Below are positions 16,919-25,309 of a DNA stretch of 40,558 bases, piece after piece. Where the stretch lies: the NCBI GenBank assembly GCA_964606895.1, contig CAZSHX010000042.1, positions 1 to 40,558 of the forward strand, written 5' to 3'. Origin of the DNA: CAZSHX01 sp964606895 (lineage in GTDB: Bacteria; Bacteroidota; Ignavibacteria; Kapaibacteriales; UBA2268). Below the pieces are notes generated by a model. The model saw only the letters and a list, made by a program, of their open reading frames with translations. It made no database searches and was not told the origin of the DNA. Position numbers and translations under genes: made by a program. The stretch's first letter is position 1; every line of letters starts with the position of its first letter.

Positions 16919-17512
16919 TCAAATTCTTAGCAGTTTATATATTTTGTTCTTATCAAATTGGAGAACTTCGCCAGGGTTCATGCCGTGCAATTGTATGTTT
17001 TCTATTGCTGAACGGACGAGTCTCAGAGTTGGATAGCCTATGGCGGCGGTCATTTTTCTGACTTGTCTGTTTTTGCCTTCTCCGATTGTTATTTCAATCC
17101 ATGAAGTAGGGATAGACTTTCTGACCCGAATCGGCGGAAAGCGTTCGGGCAGTATGGGTTCGGTTTCAAGAATTTTGGTGGAGCAGGCAAGTGTTTTGTA
17201 GGGTTTTCCGTCAATATTAATCAAAACTCCTTTTCTCATCAGTTCAAGATTCTGCTCGCCGGCTTCCCCCTCCACCTGAACCAGATAAGTCCGATTATGA
17301 AGATTTGCAGGATTCAGGAGATTGTTCTTCAGATAGTTGTCGTTTGTAAGGATTAGCAGTCCCTCGCTGTCGAAATCGAGCCGCCCGACAGGATATACAT
17401 CCTTATCGAACTCGAAAAAATCAGCAAGTGTTTTCTTGCCCTCTTCGGTTGTGAACTGCGAAAGAACCCTGAAGGGCTTGTAAATCACATAATATTTATA
17501 GGTGGTTGCCAT
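16919..17512 (-). CDS. rluE: 23S rRNA pseudouridine synthase, RluE/RsuA family
   Basis: 197 residues from ATG 17512. A longer frame to TTG 17545 would overlap the neighbour and adds residues not typical of the family. The catalytic motif GRLDFDSEGLLILTND contains Asp46. KNRQVRKMTAAIGYPTLRLVR is the conserved second half. There is no N-terminal S4 domain, which together with the length suggests RluE (23S rRNA position 2457 in E. coli numbering) rather than RsuA or RluB. It starts 8 bp after the stop of the upstream exonuclease gene, so the pair is probably co-transcribed. Its 3' end touches the repeat array, which stops only 18 bp away. Confidence 0.85.
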   Translation of the reverse strand: MATTYKYYVIYKPFRVLSQFTTEEGKKTLADFFEFDKDVYPVGRLDFDSEGLLILTNDNYLKNNLLNPANLHNRTYLVQVEGEAGEQNLELMRKGVLINIDGKPYKTLACSTKILETEPILPERFPPIRVRKSIPTSWIEITIGEGKNRQVRKMTAAIGYPTLRLVRSAIENIQLHGMNPGEVLQFDKNKIYKLLRI

Positions 17513-17520
17513 AGTATTTT

Positions 17521-18258
17521 TCAGAATTTCAGAGTTTCCCGCCAAATTTCAAAAAGTTCCCACGTGGCAACAACGTCGCGGAGGCAGTATTCGGATATTT
17601 CGTTGATTCTGCCGTCAGCAAAGTATGGGGCAACTTTCGAACCGTCGAGTCCTTCCGCTTTTGGCGAGGTAACTCCAAAAGCCCGAGTATAGAAATCAAA
17701 ATTGAACCGTTTGGTGGCTCCATAGCCCGAAGAGCTATAAAACGTCAGCTTATCAATCAAATCGGTATGATGCGAATAGCTGAATTTTGTGCCGTCCATA
17801 AGATTTTTCGATGGTCTGAGTCCCAGCACTGCCGAGCGGAGCATCAAAAACGGAGCATCAAAATTTCTGCCGTTGAATGAAATCAGATGAAGATTATTGT
17901 ACTTTTTGAAAATCTTCCAGAAATTGTCGAGGGCTTTCTTTTCGGACGACATAATAATCGTATCGCCTGTTGAAAGTTTGTCTTCGGTTTGGCTGTCGTC
18001 GGTTATTGAATTATCCACCGAAAAAGCGGCTTTCTTGTACATTTCGAAACCTCCGCCTTCTTTGGGTTTCATGAACATAAGCCCGATGCAAACCACCTGA
18101 GCGGTGAGCGGAGTAAGTCCCATTTCATTTTTCTTTTTGGTTATTTCTTCTTCGGTAACGGCACCGCGAAGGAGGTATTCCTGTTGTGATTCGGAGAAAG
18201 AATCCCACGGCAGTGGACAAGTTTCGATGTCAAAAACGAGATAATTTTCGTGTTCCAT
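17521..18258 (-). CDS. Predicted 3'-5' exonuclease, PolB-exonuclease-like
   Basis: 245 residues, ATG 18258. RNase H-fold DEDD exonuclease: ExoI motif VFDIETCPL (Asp10, Glu12), ExoII region LHLISFNGRNFDAPFLMLR, and ExoIII-like YCLRDVVATWELFEIW. This matches the family annotated as predicted 3'-5' exonuclease related to the exonuclease domain of DNA polymerase B. No polymerase domain is attached. Likely a DNA repair or nucleic-acid turnover enzyme. First gene of a two-gene unit with the pseudouridine synthase, divergent from bamD across 143 bp. Confidence 0.85.
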   Translation of the reverse strand: MEHENYLVFDIETCPLPWDSFSESQQEYLLRGAVTEEEITKKKNEMGLTPLTAQVVCIGLMFMKPKEGGGFEMYKKAAFSVDNSITDDSQTEDKLSTGDTIIMSSEKKALDNFWKIFKKYNNLHLISFNGRNFDAPFLMLRSAVLGLRPSKNLMDGTKFSYSHHTDLIDKLTFYSSSGYGATKRFNFDFYTRAFGVTSPKAEGLDGSKVAPYFADGRINEISEYCLRDVVATWELFEIWRETLKF

Positions 18259-18302
18259 AATTATATTTATATTAGTTTACCAAAAGCAACGTCATTTATT
18301 TA

Positions 18303-18341
18303 TATTTTTGTATAAATTCAAAAAGAATTTTTACAAAAATA
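18303..18341. promoter_or_regulatory. Candidate divergent Bacteroidota-type -7 elements
   Basis: TATTTTTG occurs at 18303-18310 on the plus strand and at 18334-18341 on the minus strand, fitting the TAnnTTTG consensus known for Bacteroidota sigma factors, between the divergent exonuclease and bamD genes. Matching -33 TTTG elements are not clear, so this is weak. Confidence 0.25.
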
Positions 18342-18401
18342 GAAATAAATCTTAATTTTATAAGGTATTTGAAGTACAATTTAAGAAAAATTAATTACAT
18401 T

Positions 18402-19169
18402 ATGCAAAAAATGAATTTGAAATCGTTTGTCCTTTACAGTTTTTTTGTTTTCTCGGCTCTTTTGGCAATCAGCTGTAGTTCCACCAAACAGAAGGAAGAG
18501 CAGACTGCCGAAACTGTTTTCAACAAAGCAATGGAATTTTTCAAAAAAGAAGACTGGCTCGAAGCTAATCAGAATTTTGACATCATCAAACTTCAGTATC
18601 CTGCAAGTCAGTATTCCGATGATGCTCAGTATTATCTTGCCGAAATAAATTACAAAAAGGAAGAATTCATTCTTGCCGCTTTCAACTATTCGATGCTCCG
18701 CAAGGTTTACCCCACAAGTGAGTATTTCAAAACCAGCTTGTACAAAAATGCACTTTGTTACTACGAACTTTCACCCTCTTTCGAGCGGGACCAGGAATAT
18801 ACAGTTAAGGCAATTGATGCTTTTCAGGATTTTCAAAGATTATATCCCGAAGATTCACTTTTCTCGGCATGCTCGAAAAAAATTGACGAACTCAGGGAAA
18901 AGCTTGGTCACAGGGCTTACAATACTGCCGAAATTTATTTGAAACTCTACAGTCATAAATCGGCAATTGTTTATCTGGATGTGGTTATTGACGAATTCCC
19001 CGATACGAAATACCACGAACCTGCATACTATCTGAAAATCAAAACATTGATTAATATGAAAAAAAATGACGATGCTCTGAGCATTATAGATTTGTATAAA
19101 AAGAAATTTCCAAACGGTCCTAATTTTTCAGAAATATCAGCTTTAAGCAAACAACTCGGCGGCAATTAA
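18402..19169 (+). CDS. bamD: Outer-membrane assembly lipoprotein BamD
   Basis: 255 residues from ATG 18402; ATG 18411 is equally possible, and the longer frame begins with TTG 18369. The signal segment MNLKSFVLYSFFVFSALL is followed by a lipobox AISC, so the mature protein would be lipidated. Tetratricopeptide-like repeats follow (ETVFNKAMEFFKKEDWLEA, SQYSDDAQYYLAEINY, then two further helical pairs), matching BamD of the beta-barrel assembly machine. It would hold BamA in place at the periplasmic face of the outer membrane. The next gene, 30 bp downstream, encodes an outer-membrane barrel. Confidence 0.85.
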   Translation: MQKMNLKSFVLYSFFVFSALLAISCSSTKQKEEQTAETVFNKAMEFFKKEDWLEANQNFDIIKLQYPASQYSDDAQYYLAEINYKKEEFILAAFNYSMLRKVYPTSEYFKTSLYKNALCYYELSPSFERDQEYTVKAIDAFQDFQRLYPEDSLFSACSKKIDELREKLGHRAYNTAEIYLKLYSHKSAIVYLDVVIDEFPDTKYHEPAYYLKIKTLINMKKNDDALSIIDLYKKKFPNGPNFSEISALSKQLGGN

Positions 19170-19199
19170 TTTTCTTTGTTCATTAATTTTTGGGATTCT

Positions 19200-19850
19200 A
19201 TGAAGAAGTATATTTTATTTTTGATTGCTTTTGTTTTCATCGCAAATTCTCTTCGTTCCGAAGATGAAAATCCTTCACGGTTCAGCGTTGGTCCTTATCT
19301 TGGAATGAAGGTGGGTATAAACAGCGGCTCGGTGCTTCAGGGCAGAAAGAACTTTCTTGCTCCAAGTTCAGTTCCCGATGTCGGAGCATCTTTGAGCATC
19401 AATCTCAGCAAAGCGAACAGGCTTTCCTTCCTCTTTGATTTGGGATATGGCGGCTATGCTTTCGGAATCAAGGATGCGGCTAATTTCAAGGAATATACTC
19501 AAAGTTTCACTTATCTGACCTTTGCCCCGGGATTCAATTTCACTTATATAACATTGCACATGAATTTCGGTGTTCCGCTTGGTGCCGACTGGGGACCTTC
19601 CATAAGCACTTCAAAACTGAATTTCATTACTGAAGTTCAGCTTGGAGTTAAATTGCCTGTTTACGAAGATGCAACAGGTGCTTTGAATCTATATCTTAAA
19701 TTCGGCTATATGCTTTCGGGAGCTTACAAAGATTTTGGAATTAACGATCCACTTAAAAATGAGATTAAAGATGGTCAGCCGCCAACTGACAGTTACAATC
19801 CAAAAATTGCCTCAGCACAGTTTGGCGTAAGCTATTTGTTTAATCTTTAG
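19200..19850 (+). CDS. Outer-membrane beta-barrel protein
   Basis: 216 residues from ATG 19200 (MKKYILFLIAFVFIANSLRSE, a clear signal peptide); the longer frame to 19176 lacks a good start. The mature part alternates hydrophobic and polar residues, with strands such as GASLSINLSKANRLSFLFDLGY and NLYLKFGYMLSGAY, and ends in aromatic YLFNL, typical of small barrels of the PorT/OMP_b-brl type. Probably a structural barrel or secretion-related protein; function not determined. It follows bamD closely and precedes a GNAT gene, so all three may be one transcript. Confidence 0.75.
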   Translation: MKKYILFLIAFVFIANSLRSEDENPSRFSVGPYLGMKVGINSGSVLQGRKNFLAPSSVPDVGASLSINLSKANRLSFLFDLGYGGYAFGIKDAANFKEYTQSFTYLTFAPGFNFTYITLHMNFGVPLGADWGPSISTSKLNFITEVQLGVKLPVYEDATGALNLYLKFGYMLSGAYKDFGINDPLKNEIKDGQPPTDSYNPKIASAQFGVSYLFNL

Positions 19851-19880
19851 AATTTGCTTGTACATACTGAAATCAGACAG

Positions 19881-20381
19881 ATGATTAATATCAGAAAAGC
19901 AGAATTCAAAGATTTAATTGCGATTAATGAAATTTACAATCAGGCAGTTGATTCAAAATCAACTGCCGATATTTGTCATATCAGTTCTGAAAACCGTATC
20001 CTATGGTTCAATCAGCACGAACCCGACAAATATCCGATCTTTGTTGCCGAAAATGACAATTCTGTTGTCGGCTGGCTTTCAGTCAGTCCTTACCGCCCGG
20101 GCAGAATGGCTCTGAAACATACAGCCGAAATCAGCTATTATATCCACAAAGATTTTCATAAACAAGGAATCGGGACCTTACTTCTAAATTATGCAGTTTC
20201 AAAAGCTCCTGAGTATAATTTCAGAAATTATTTAACGATTATCCTTGAGCATAATTCAGGCAGTATCAGATTGATGGAAAAAACGGGTTTTGAAAAATGG
20301 GGATTTTTGCCGGAAGTTGCAGATTTTGACGGCGAGCTTTGCGGACACTTGTATTACGGCTTGAAAATTTCAGGCGGTTGA
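19881..20381 (+). CDS. GNAT N-acetyltransferase, phosphinothricin/methionine-sulfoximine type
   Basis: 166 residues from ATG 19881; an upstream TTG at 19854 adds 9 residues. GNAT fold with IRKAEFKDLIAINEIYNQAV at the start, SYYIHKDFHKQGIGTLLL (acetyl-CoA binding; the R/Q-x-x-G-x-G/A loop reads HKQGIG), then LEHNSGSIRLMEKTGFEKWG, GHLYYGL. This pattern is typical of the Bar/Pat/MddA group that acetylates amino-acid analogues, for example methionine sulfoximine. Substrate here is inferred from similarity only. Confidence 0.82.
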   Translation: MINIRKAEFKDLIAINEIYNQAVDSKSTADICHISSENRILWFNQHEPDKYPIFVAENDNSVVGWLSVSPYRPGRMALKHTAEISYYIHKDFHKQGIGTLLLNYAVSKAPEYNFRNYLTIILEHNSGSIRLMEKTGFEKWGFLPEVADFDGELCGHLYYGLKISGG

Positions 20382-20454
20382 TGCTGTTTACACTTTCGGG
20401 CAATCATTAACGTTTCATATTAAAGTACTTAAGTTATTTAAACGGATTATAAAA

Positions 20455-21216
20455 ATGGATGATAAAAGCGACCTCCGACTTGCTGTTCTTATTGACGCAG
20501 ACAATGTCCCTTATGCAAACGTAAAAGAGATGCTTGAAGAAATTGCCAAGTATGGAACACCTACATTTAAAAGAATTTACGCCGACTGGACCAAACCTAC
20601 GGTTTCCGGTTGGAAAACTGTTTTATTGGAGAATGCAATCACTCCGGTTCAGCAATACAGCTACACAACCGGAAAGAATGCCACCGACAGTGCCATGATT
20701 ATTGACGCGATGGATATTCTCTATTCGAATCGGGTTGACGGCTTTTGCATAGTATCCAGCGACAGCGATTTCACTCGGCTTGCTATCCGTTTGAGGGAAG
20801 CCGGTATGAAAGTTATCGGCATCGGCGAGAAAAAAACTCCGGGTGCATTTATCTCTGCCTGCGAAAAATTCATCTATATTGAGATTTTGAAACCGAAAGA
20901 TTCTGATCAGCAGTCCTACAATATTAAAGGCAAAGCAATCAAACGACCTGTTCAGGATTCGTATGCTTTAGATATTATTGACCGCAATTTAATAAAATTA
21001 ATCACTGAATCAATCAATGCTCTCGCCGATGAAAACGGCTGGACATTTCTTGGTGATCTCGGAAATCTTCTACTTAAAAAACAGCCCGACTTCGACCCAA
21101 GAAATTACGGATTCAATAAAATGCTGTTACTCATCAAAAGTATCGGCATTTACGAAATTGACGAGCGAGACACCGGCAAAAACAACATTAAACTGGTTTA
21201 TATAAGAACGCAGTAA
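20455..21216 (+). CDS. NYN-domain RNase-like protein with OST-HTH/LOTUS domain
   Basis: 253 residues, ATG 20455. The N-terminal NYN (LabA/DUF88) domain of PIN-like fold has VLIDADNVPY (Asp14, Asp16, Asn17), GKNATDSAMIIDAMD (Asp78) and IVSSDSDFTRLA (Asp103, Asp105), the usual acidic metal site. The C-terminal 75 residues (ENGWTFLGDLGNLLLKK...YGFNKMLLLI) form an OST-HTH/LOTUS domain, an RNA- or G4-binding winged helix. The combination is widespread in bacteria and is thought to act on RNA. It is intact and of typical length. Confidence 0.88.
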   Translation: MDDKSDLRLAVLIDADNVPYANVKEMLEEIAKYGTPTFKRIYADWTKPTVSGWKTVLLENAITPVQQYSYTTGKNATDSAMIIDAMDILYSNRVDGFCIVSSDSDFTRLAIRLREAGMKVIGIGEKKTPGAFISACEKFIYIEILKPKDSDQQSYNIKGKAIKRPVQDSYALDIIDRNLIKLITESINALADENGWTFLGDLGNLLLKKQPDFDPRNYGFNKMLLLIKSIGIYEIDERDTGKNNIKLVYIRTQ

Positions 21217-21420
21217 GAGTTGAGGTGGTTAGTGGTTGAAAGAAATGTTTTTTGTTTCTTCATTTCGTAATTCGAAATTCCTTGTTCGATATTTATAAGA
21301 GTTTGGTGTTTAGTTACTTATACGTTTAGATGTTGAAAGAAGGAAGAAAAGTATATCCCCTCTACTCCTTTTTTCAAAGCGATATCTTTGAAAAGTGAAT
21401 AATGAATGATGAAAACATAC

Positions 21421-21454
21421 AAAAAAAGGCGAACCTGATGGAGGCTCGCCTTTT
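21421..21454 (-). terminator. Rho-independent terminator of icd
   Basis: On the minus strand AAAAGGCGAGCC pairs with GGTTCGCCTTTT (one G-U) around a 7-base loop and runs into seven T. It lies 31 bp past the icd stop. The plus strand also forms most of the stem and may stop convergent transcription from the NYN gene. Confidence 0.85.
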
Positions 21455-21484
21455 GCGAATGTTACAATTATTTCTAAAACGATA

Positions 21485-22750
21485 TTATAAATTTTCAATC
21501 AATGCAGTACCAAATTCGGAACATTTAAGTTCAGTGGCACCTTCCATTTGTCTGGCAAAATCGTAAGTAACTCGTTTTTGTCCGATAGTTTTAGCAAGGG
21601 AATTTACAATCATTTCAGCGGCTTTGTTCCAACCGAGATATTCGAGCATCATAACCCCGGAAAGGATGACGGAACCCGGATTTACTTTATCGAGGTTCGC
21701 ATATTTCGGAGCTGTGCCGTGGGTTGCTTCAAAGATTGCGTGTCCTGTAATATAGTTGATATTAGCTCCGGGGGCGATACCGATACCGCCGACAATTGCG
21801 GCAAGAGCATCGGAGATATAATCGCCATTCAGATTCATTGTTGTAATAACTGAATACTCGTTAGGTCGGGTAAGGATTTGCTGGAGGAAAGCATCAGCAA
21901 TAAAATCTTTAACCAAAAGTTTGCCTTTTGCAAGTTCTTCAGTCTGAATGCGGTTAGCTTCAGCTTCACCTTTTTCGGATTTGATTGCATCAAATTGCCT
22001 CCAGGTGAAAGTCTTATCGCCGAATTCCTGCTCTGCAACGTCGTAGCACCAGTTTTTGAAAGCACCTTCAGTGAATTTCATGATATTACCTTTGTGAACA
22101 ATGGTGACCGAAGGTTTTTTGTTCTTCAAAGCAAATCCAATAGAAGCTCTTGCAATTCTTTTAGTTCCGTCGGAGGAAACAGGTTTAACACCTATAGAAG
22201 AAGTTTCCGGGAAACGAATTTTTGTAACTCCCATTTCTTCAATGAAAAACTTAATAACCTTTTCTGCTTCGGGGGTTCCGCTCATCCATTCGATACCGGC
22301 ATAGATATCTTCGGAGTTTTTACGGAAAATAACCATGTCGCACAAATCAGGTCTTTTTACGGGTGAGGGAACTCCGGTGAACCAGCGTACCGGACGGAGG
22401 CATACGTACAAATCAAGAATCTGACGAAGAGCAACATTGAGCGAACGAATGCCGCCGCCTACGGGAGTTGTTAGCGGACCTTTGATAGCCACAACATGTT
22501 CGGTGACTGCATCGAGAGTTTCCTGAGGAAGCCAGTTTCCTGTTAGTTTGAAAGATTTTTCGCCGGCATAAACTTCTTTCCAGAAGATCTTCTTCTCGCC
22601 GTTGTAAGCTTTTGCAACAGCGGCATCAAGGACACGAACCGAAGAAGCCCAAATGTCGGGACCTGTGCCGTCGCCTTCGATGAAGGGAATAACAGGGTCG
22701 TTGGGGACATTAATAATCCCATTGTTTACAGTAATTTTTGAACCGTTCAT
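21485..22750 (-). CDS. icd: Isocitrate dehydrogenase (NADP-dependent type)
   Basis: 421 residues, ATG 22750. The N-terminus VPNDPVIPFIEGDGTGPDIW, the middle LNVALRQILDLYVCLRPVRWF, and GANINYITGHAIFEATHGTAPKYANLDKVNPGSVILS are the classical homodimeric prokaryotic Icd pattern; NADP preference is inferred from overall similarity to E. coli Icd. It oxidatively decarboxylates isocitrate to 2-oxoglutarate in the TCA cycle. Full length, followed by a good terminator. It is transcribed towards the NYN gene. Confidence 0.96.
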   Translation of the reverse strand: MNGSKITVNNGIINVPNDPVIPFIEGDGTGPDIWASSVRVLDAAVAKAYNGEKKIFWKEVYAGEKSFKLTGNWLPQETLDAVTEHVVAIKGPLTTPVGGGIRSLNVALRQILDLYVCLRPVRWFTGVPSPVKRPDLCDMVIFRKNSEDIYAGIEWMSGTPEAEKVIKFFIEEMGVTKIRFPETSSIGVKPVSSDGTKRIARASIGFALKNKKPSVTIVHKGNIMKFTEGAFKNWCYDVAEQEFGDKTFTWRQFDAIKSEKGEAEANRIQTEELAKGKLLVKDFIADAFLQQILTRPNEYSVITTMNLNGDYISDALAAIVGGIGIAPGANINYITGHAIFEATHGTAPKYANLDKVNPGSVILSGVMMLEYLGWNKAAEMIVNSLAKTIGQKRVTYDFARQMEGATELKCSEFGTALIENL

Positions 22751-22938
22751 AAGTTATTTACTTTATGGTGAATAATATTGTTAATATACATTTTAGACAA
22801 GCATTGTAAAAGTATTTAGGAACGATTTATTTTATATTTAGGAACAATTTATGATTTTTGAAATATTTTTGTGTTTGAATAGAATTATGAAGGATTGAAG
22901 ATAAAAAAACTGATTGAAACTGATTGAATCAAGATTTT

Positions 22939-22974
22939 AAAAAAGGCTGTCATTTTGCAATGACAGCCTTTTTT
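22939..22974. terminator. Bidirectional rho-independent terminator
   Basis: A 16-bp perfect stem AAAAAAGGCTGTCATT / AATGACAGCCTTTTTT with loop TTGC, 28 bp beyond the stop of the large T9SS gene, with T runs on both strands. Confidence 0.88.
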
Positions 22975-23001
22975 AATTATAGGAGAATCAAACGGACTGA
23001 A

Positions 23002-25122
23002 TTATCTTGCGATAACTATTGTCTGAGATGTTGTTGTACCGTTTGAAGTGATTTTGCAAATATATGTTCCATTGCCTAATGTATTTCCGTCAATCGTGAA
23101 TGACTGAGTTCCGGCATCGGCAAATCCATTGAACAGAGACTGAACTTTTTGTCCGAGCATGTTGAATACATCAACAGATACTGAGCCTGAACTTGGATTT
23201 GAGAAATATATATTCGAAATATTTACTACAGGATTTGGAACAATATCAATGCTTCCGCTTAATGTATGTTCGTCGTTTACTCCAACAGAGCCAGTATATT
23301 CTTCCAATTTAAAAGGATTGAAATATAGTTTTGGTTCCGAAGTGAAATTGAATCCTCTATGATAGTCAATCCAGTTTGTAGGTTCCTGGTCTGCAGTATA
23401 AACAATAGGAAGTCTGACTTCGCCATTTTTCTTGACAAGCTTCTTAGGAAGACTGCCAAAGGCACAATCCCAGCCATTTGGAGTTAGGTTGACAGGTTTT
23501 GTAAATTGTTTGGCTACTTTGTCAAATTTTGTAGCGTAAATGTGTCTGTTATAGAATGTAAATGATTGACCTGAGTTTGTTTCAAGTATTGCTTTCGCAT
23601 CAGGTTGTTGAGCGGCATTCATAGAATCGCGCAATGAAGTATAAGTTAAATATATATTCCCATCAGGGTCATAAGCCAACTGAGGGTCAGCGGCATAGAA
23701 AGTGGCACTCATTGAATCATTTAAATCAACACGAACACCCTTCTGGAAAGGTGAATAAACATTAGGTTGCTGATTGAATCCACCGTCACCGGTAGGTACA
23801 TAAGCATAAGTCGGCTGAACTGCTTTGTCTGCAGGTATAGTGATATACAAGAAGCAAATCATAGGATAATATTTGTTTCCGGAAACAACCGAATCGGTTC
23901 CGGCTACAAATTCCCAAACACTGCTTGAATTTTTAACAACTTCACCAACATGACATGAATTTGCTATATTAACAACAAAATGACAATCTCCCTTTGAATC
24001 AATCATGGCATCCATTAGCATACCGGGACCTATTGAATCATTAGTACGGCCGTAAAAAGTTCCGCCTGCATCTTTTTTAGTGGTCATCGTAGAACCTTCA
24101 GGAGCCCAAAGTAAAGTTGCTTGTCCCCATGTAGCACCATTGTCAGTTGATTTTCTGTAAATAAAATTCAAATCTCTGTCAACATAAGCAAAAACGACAT
24201 TATTACCTTCAGCATCAATAGCATAAGTTTCGCGTTCTGCCGCAGATGGAACAGCTCCGCCCAAAGCATTTGGTCCTGTCATAAGAACTTCATCTGCCCA
24301 TGTTGCCCCACGATTTGAACCCTTTTTGTATCCCATTTCGTTGAAATTGGCTTCGCCTGTGATTCTGTGGCTGAAAAGAGTATGGATATTATCAGCTCCA
24401 TCGGCAATAGTTCTTGGAAAGAATGTAATAGCATTTGGAATTGTTCCGACTACGAATGCTTCGTCGCCCACGTCTGCGTTAGATGAAATCTGAAGAGGTG
24501 TGGTAGCCTGCAGAGGGAATATATGCGAAGTTACACTTGCTTTACCTTCGCTGTAATTAAACAAAGACCCTGTATATGTTGGTAATTGTTCAATTCTTTT
24601 CCAAGATGAACCAAGAGATGGTTGGTTACCCGTATAATCAATGAACTGATAGTAAGAGCCCATTGAAGCATAAGAAGGCATTGTCTGTCCGAAAGATGTA
24701 AAATCAGCCTTACCGGAATTTCCCGATGCTGAGCCAAGAGCAACTATATCAAAATAATAATTTGAGCCGTCAGCGAATGTAGTGATGTGTCTTGGCATAT
24801 TGCCGCCGGCCTGTGCATCCCACCAGCAGGTTCCAAGAGCAGTTCCTGTCGGGTTTGCTTGTATTTGGTCATTATAACCGAATTTTTTTGAAGATGGTTT
24901 GAGGTTTTTCAGATTCAAATTCTGTCCGAAATTGATAGGCTCTGCTTTTAGCGATTGACCAATTGGTGAAGAATTCAACTGTTTCATTGCTTCATAGTAT
25001 CCGGGCAGAACTTTAACATTTGCCGGAATTCTGTTATACTTGTTTGCAGTTTCCTGTGCAAACACAGGGAAAACCAAACCCAAAGCAAGAATGCAAAGCA
25101 AAATAGTGCGTGCTGTTTTCAT
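23002..25122 (-). CDS. Large T9SS-secreted protein with Asp-box/BNR-like repeats
   Basis: 706 residues, ATG 25122 with AAAAGGAGAAAC upstream. Signal peptide MKTARTILLCILALGLVFPVFAQ. The body has Asp-box-like motifs, KSTDNGATWGQ and KGSNRGATWADE, and aromatic beta segments, suggesting a beta-propeller of the sialidase/BNR type, though catalytic residues were not assigned. The last 80 residues (VPNPVVNISNIYFSNPSSGS...DVFNMLGQKVQ...TYICKITSNGTTTSQTIVIAR) are a typical T9SS type A sorting tail, so export to the surface or medium is expected. It appears to be a single-gene unit with its own terminator. Confidence 0.85.
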   Translation of the reverse strand: MKTARTILLCILALGLVFPVFAQETANKYNRIPANVKVLPGYYEAMKQLNSSPIGQSLKAEPINFGQNLNLKNLKPSSKKFGYNDQIQANPTGTALGTCWWDAQAGGNMPRHITTFADGSNYYFDIVALGSASGNSGKADFTSFGQTMPSYASMGSYYQFIDYTGNQPSLGSSWKRIEQLPTYTGSLFNYSEGKASVTSHIFPLQATTPLQISSNADVGDEAFVVGTIPNAITFFPRTIADGADNIHTLFSHRITGEANFNEMGYKKGSNRGATWADEVLMTGPNALGGAVPSAAERETYAIDAEGNNVVFAYVDRDLNFIYRKSTDNGATWGQATLLWAPEGSTMTTKKDAGGTFYGRTNDSIGPGMLMDAMIDSKGDCHFVVNIANSCHVGEVVKNSSSVWEFVAGTDSVVSGNKYYPMICFLYITIPADKAVQPTYAYVPTGDGGFNQQPNVYSPFQKGVRVDLNDSMSATFYAADPQLAYDPDGNIYLTYTSLRDSMNAAQQPDAKAILETNSGQSFTFYNRHIYATKFDKVAKQFTKPVNLTPNGWDCAFGSLPKKLVKKNGEVRLPIVYTADQEPTNWIDYHRGFNFTSEPKLYFNPFKLEEYTGSVGVNDEHTLSGSIDIVPNPVVNISNIYFSNPSSGSVSVDVFNMLGQKVQSLFNGFADAGTQSFTIDGNTLGNGTYICKITSNGTTTSQTIVIAR

Positions 25123-25309
25123 GTTTCTCCTTTTAAGTTAGAAAAATAAATATATTTAATTAATGTACTTAGTAAACTTTCAAAACTACTATTTTTTTCG
25201 GAAATAATTAATTAAAAAATAATTGAACTATTTCGCGTACATAATAAGACACATCATCGGGCAAAAAAGTTACAAATTATTTTTAATAATGTAAAAATAA
25301 TCCATAATC

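Noticed and set aside
21310..21498. 62-codon minus-strand frame at the end of icd
   Set aside because: It covers the icd terminator hairpin and overlaps the end of icd.
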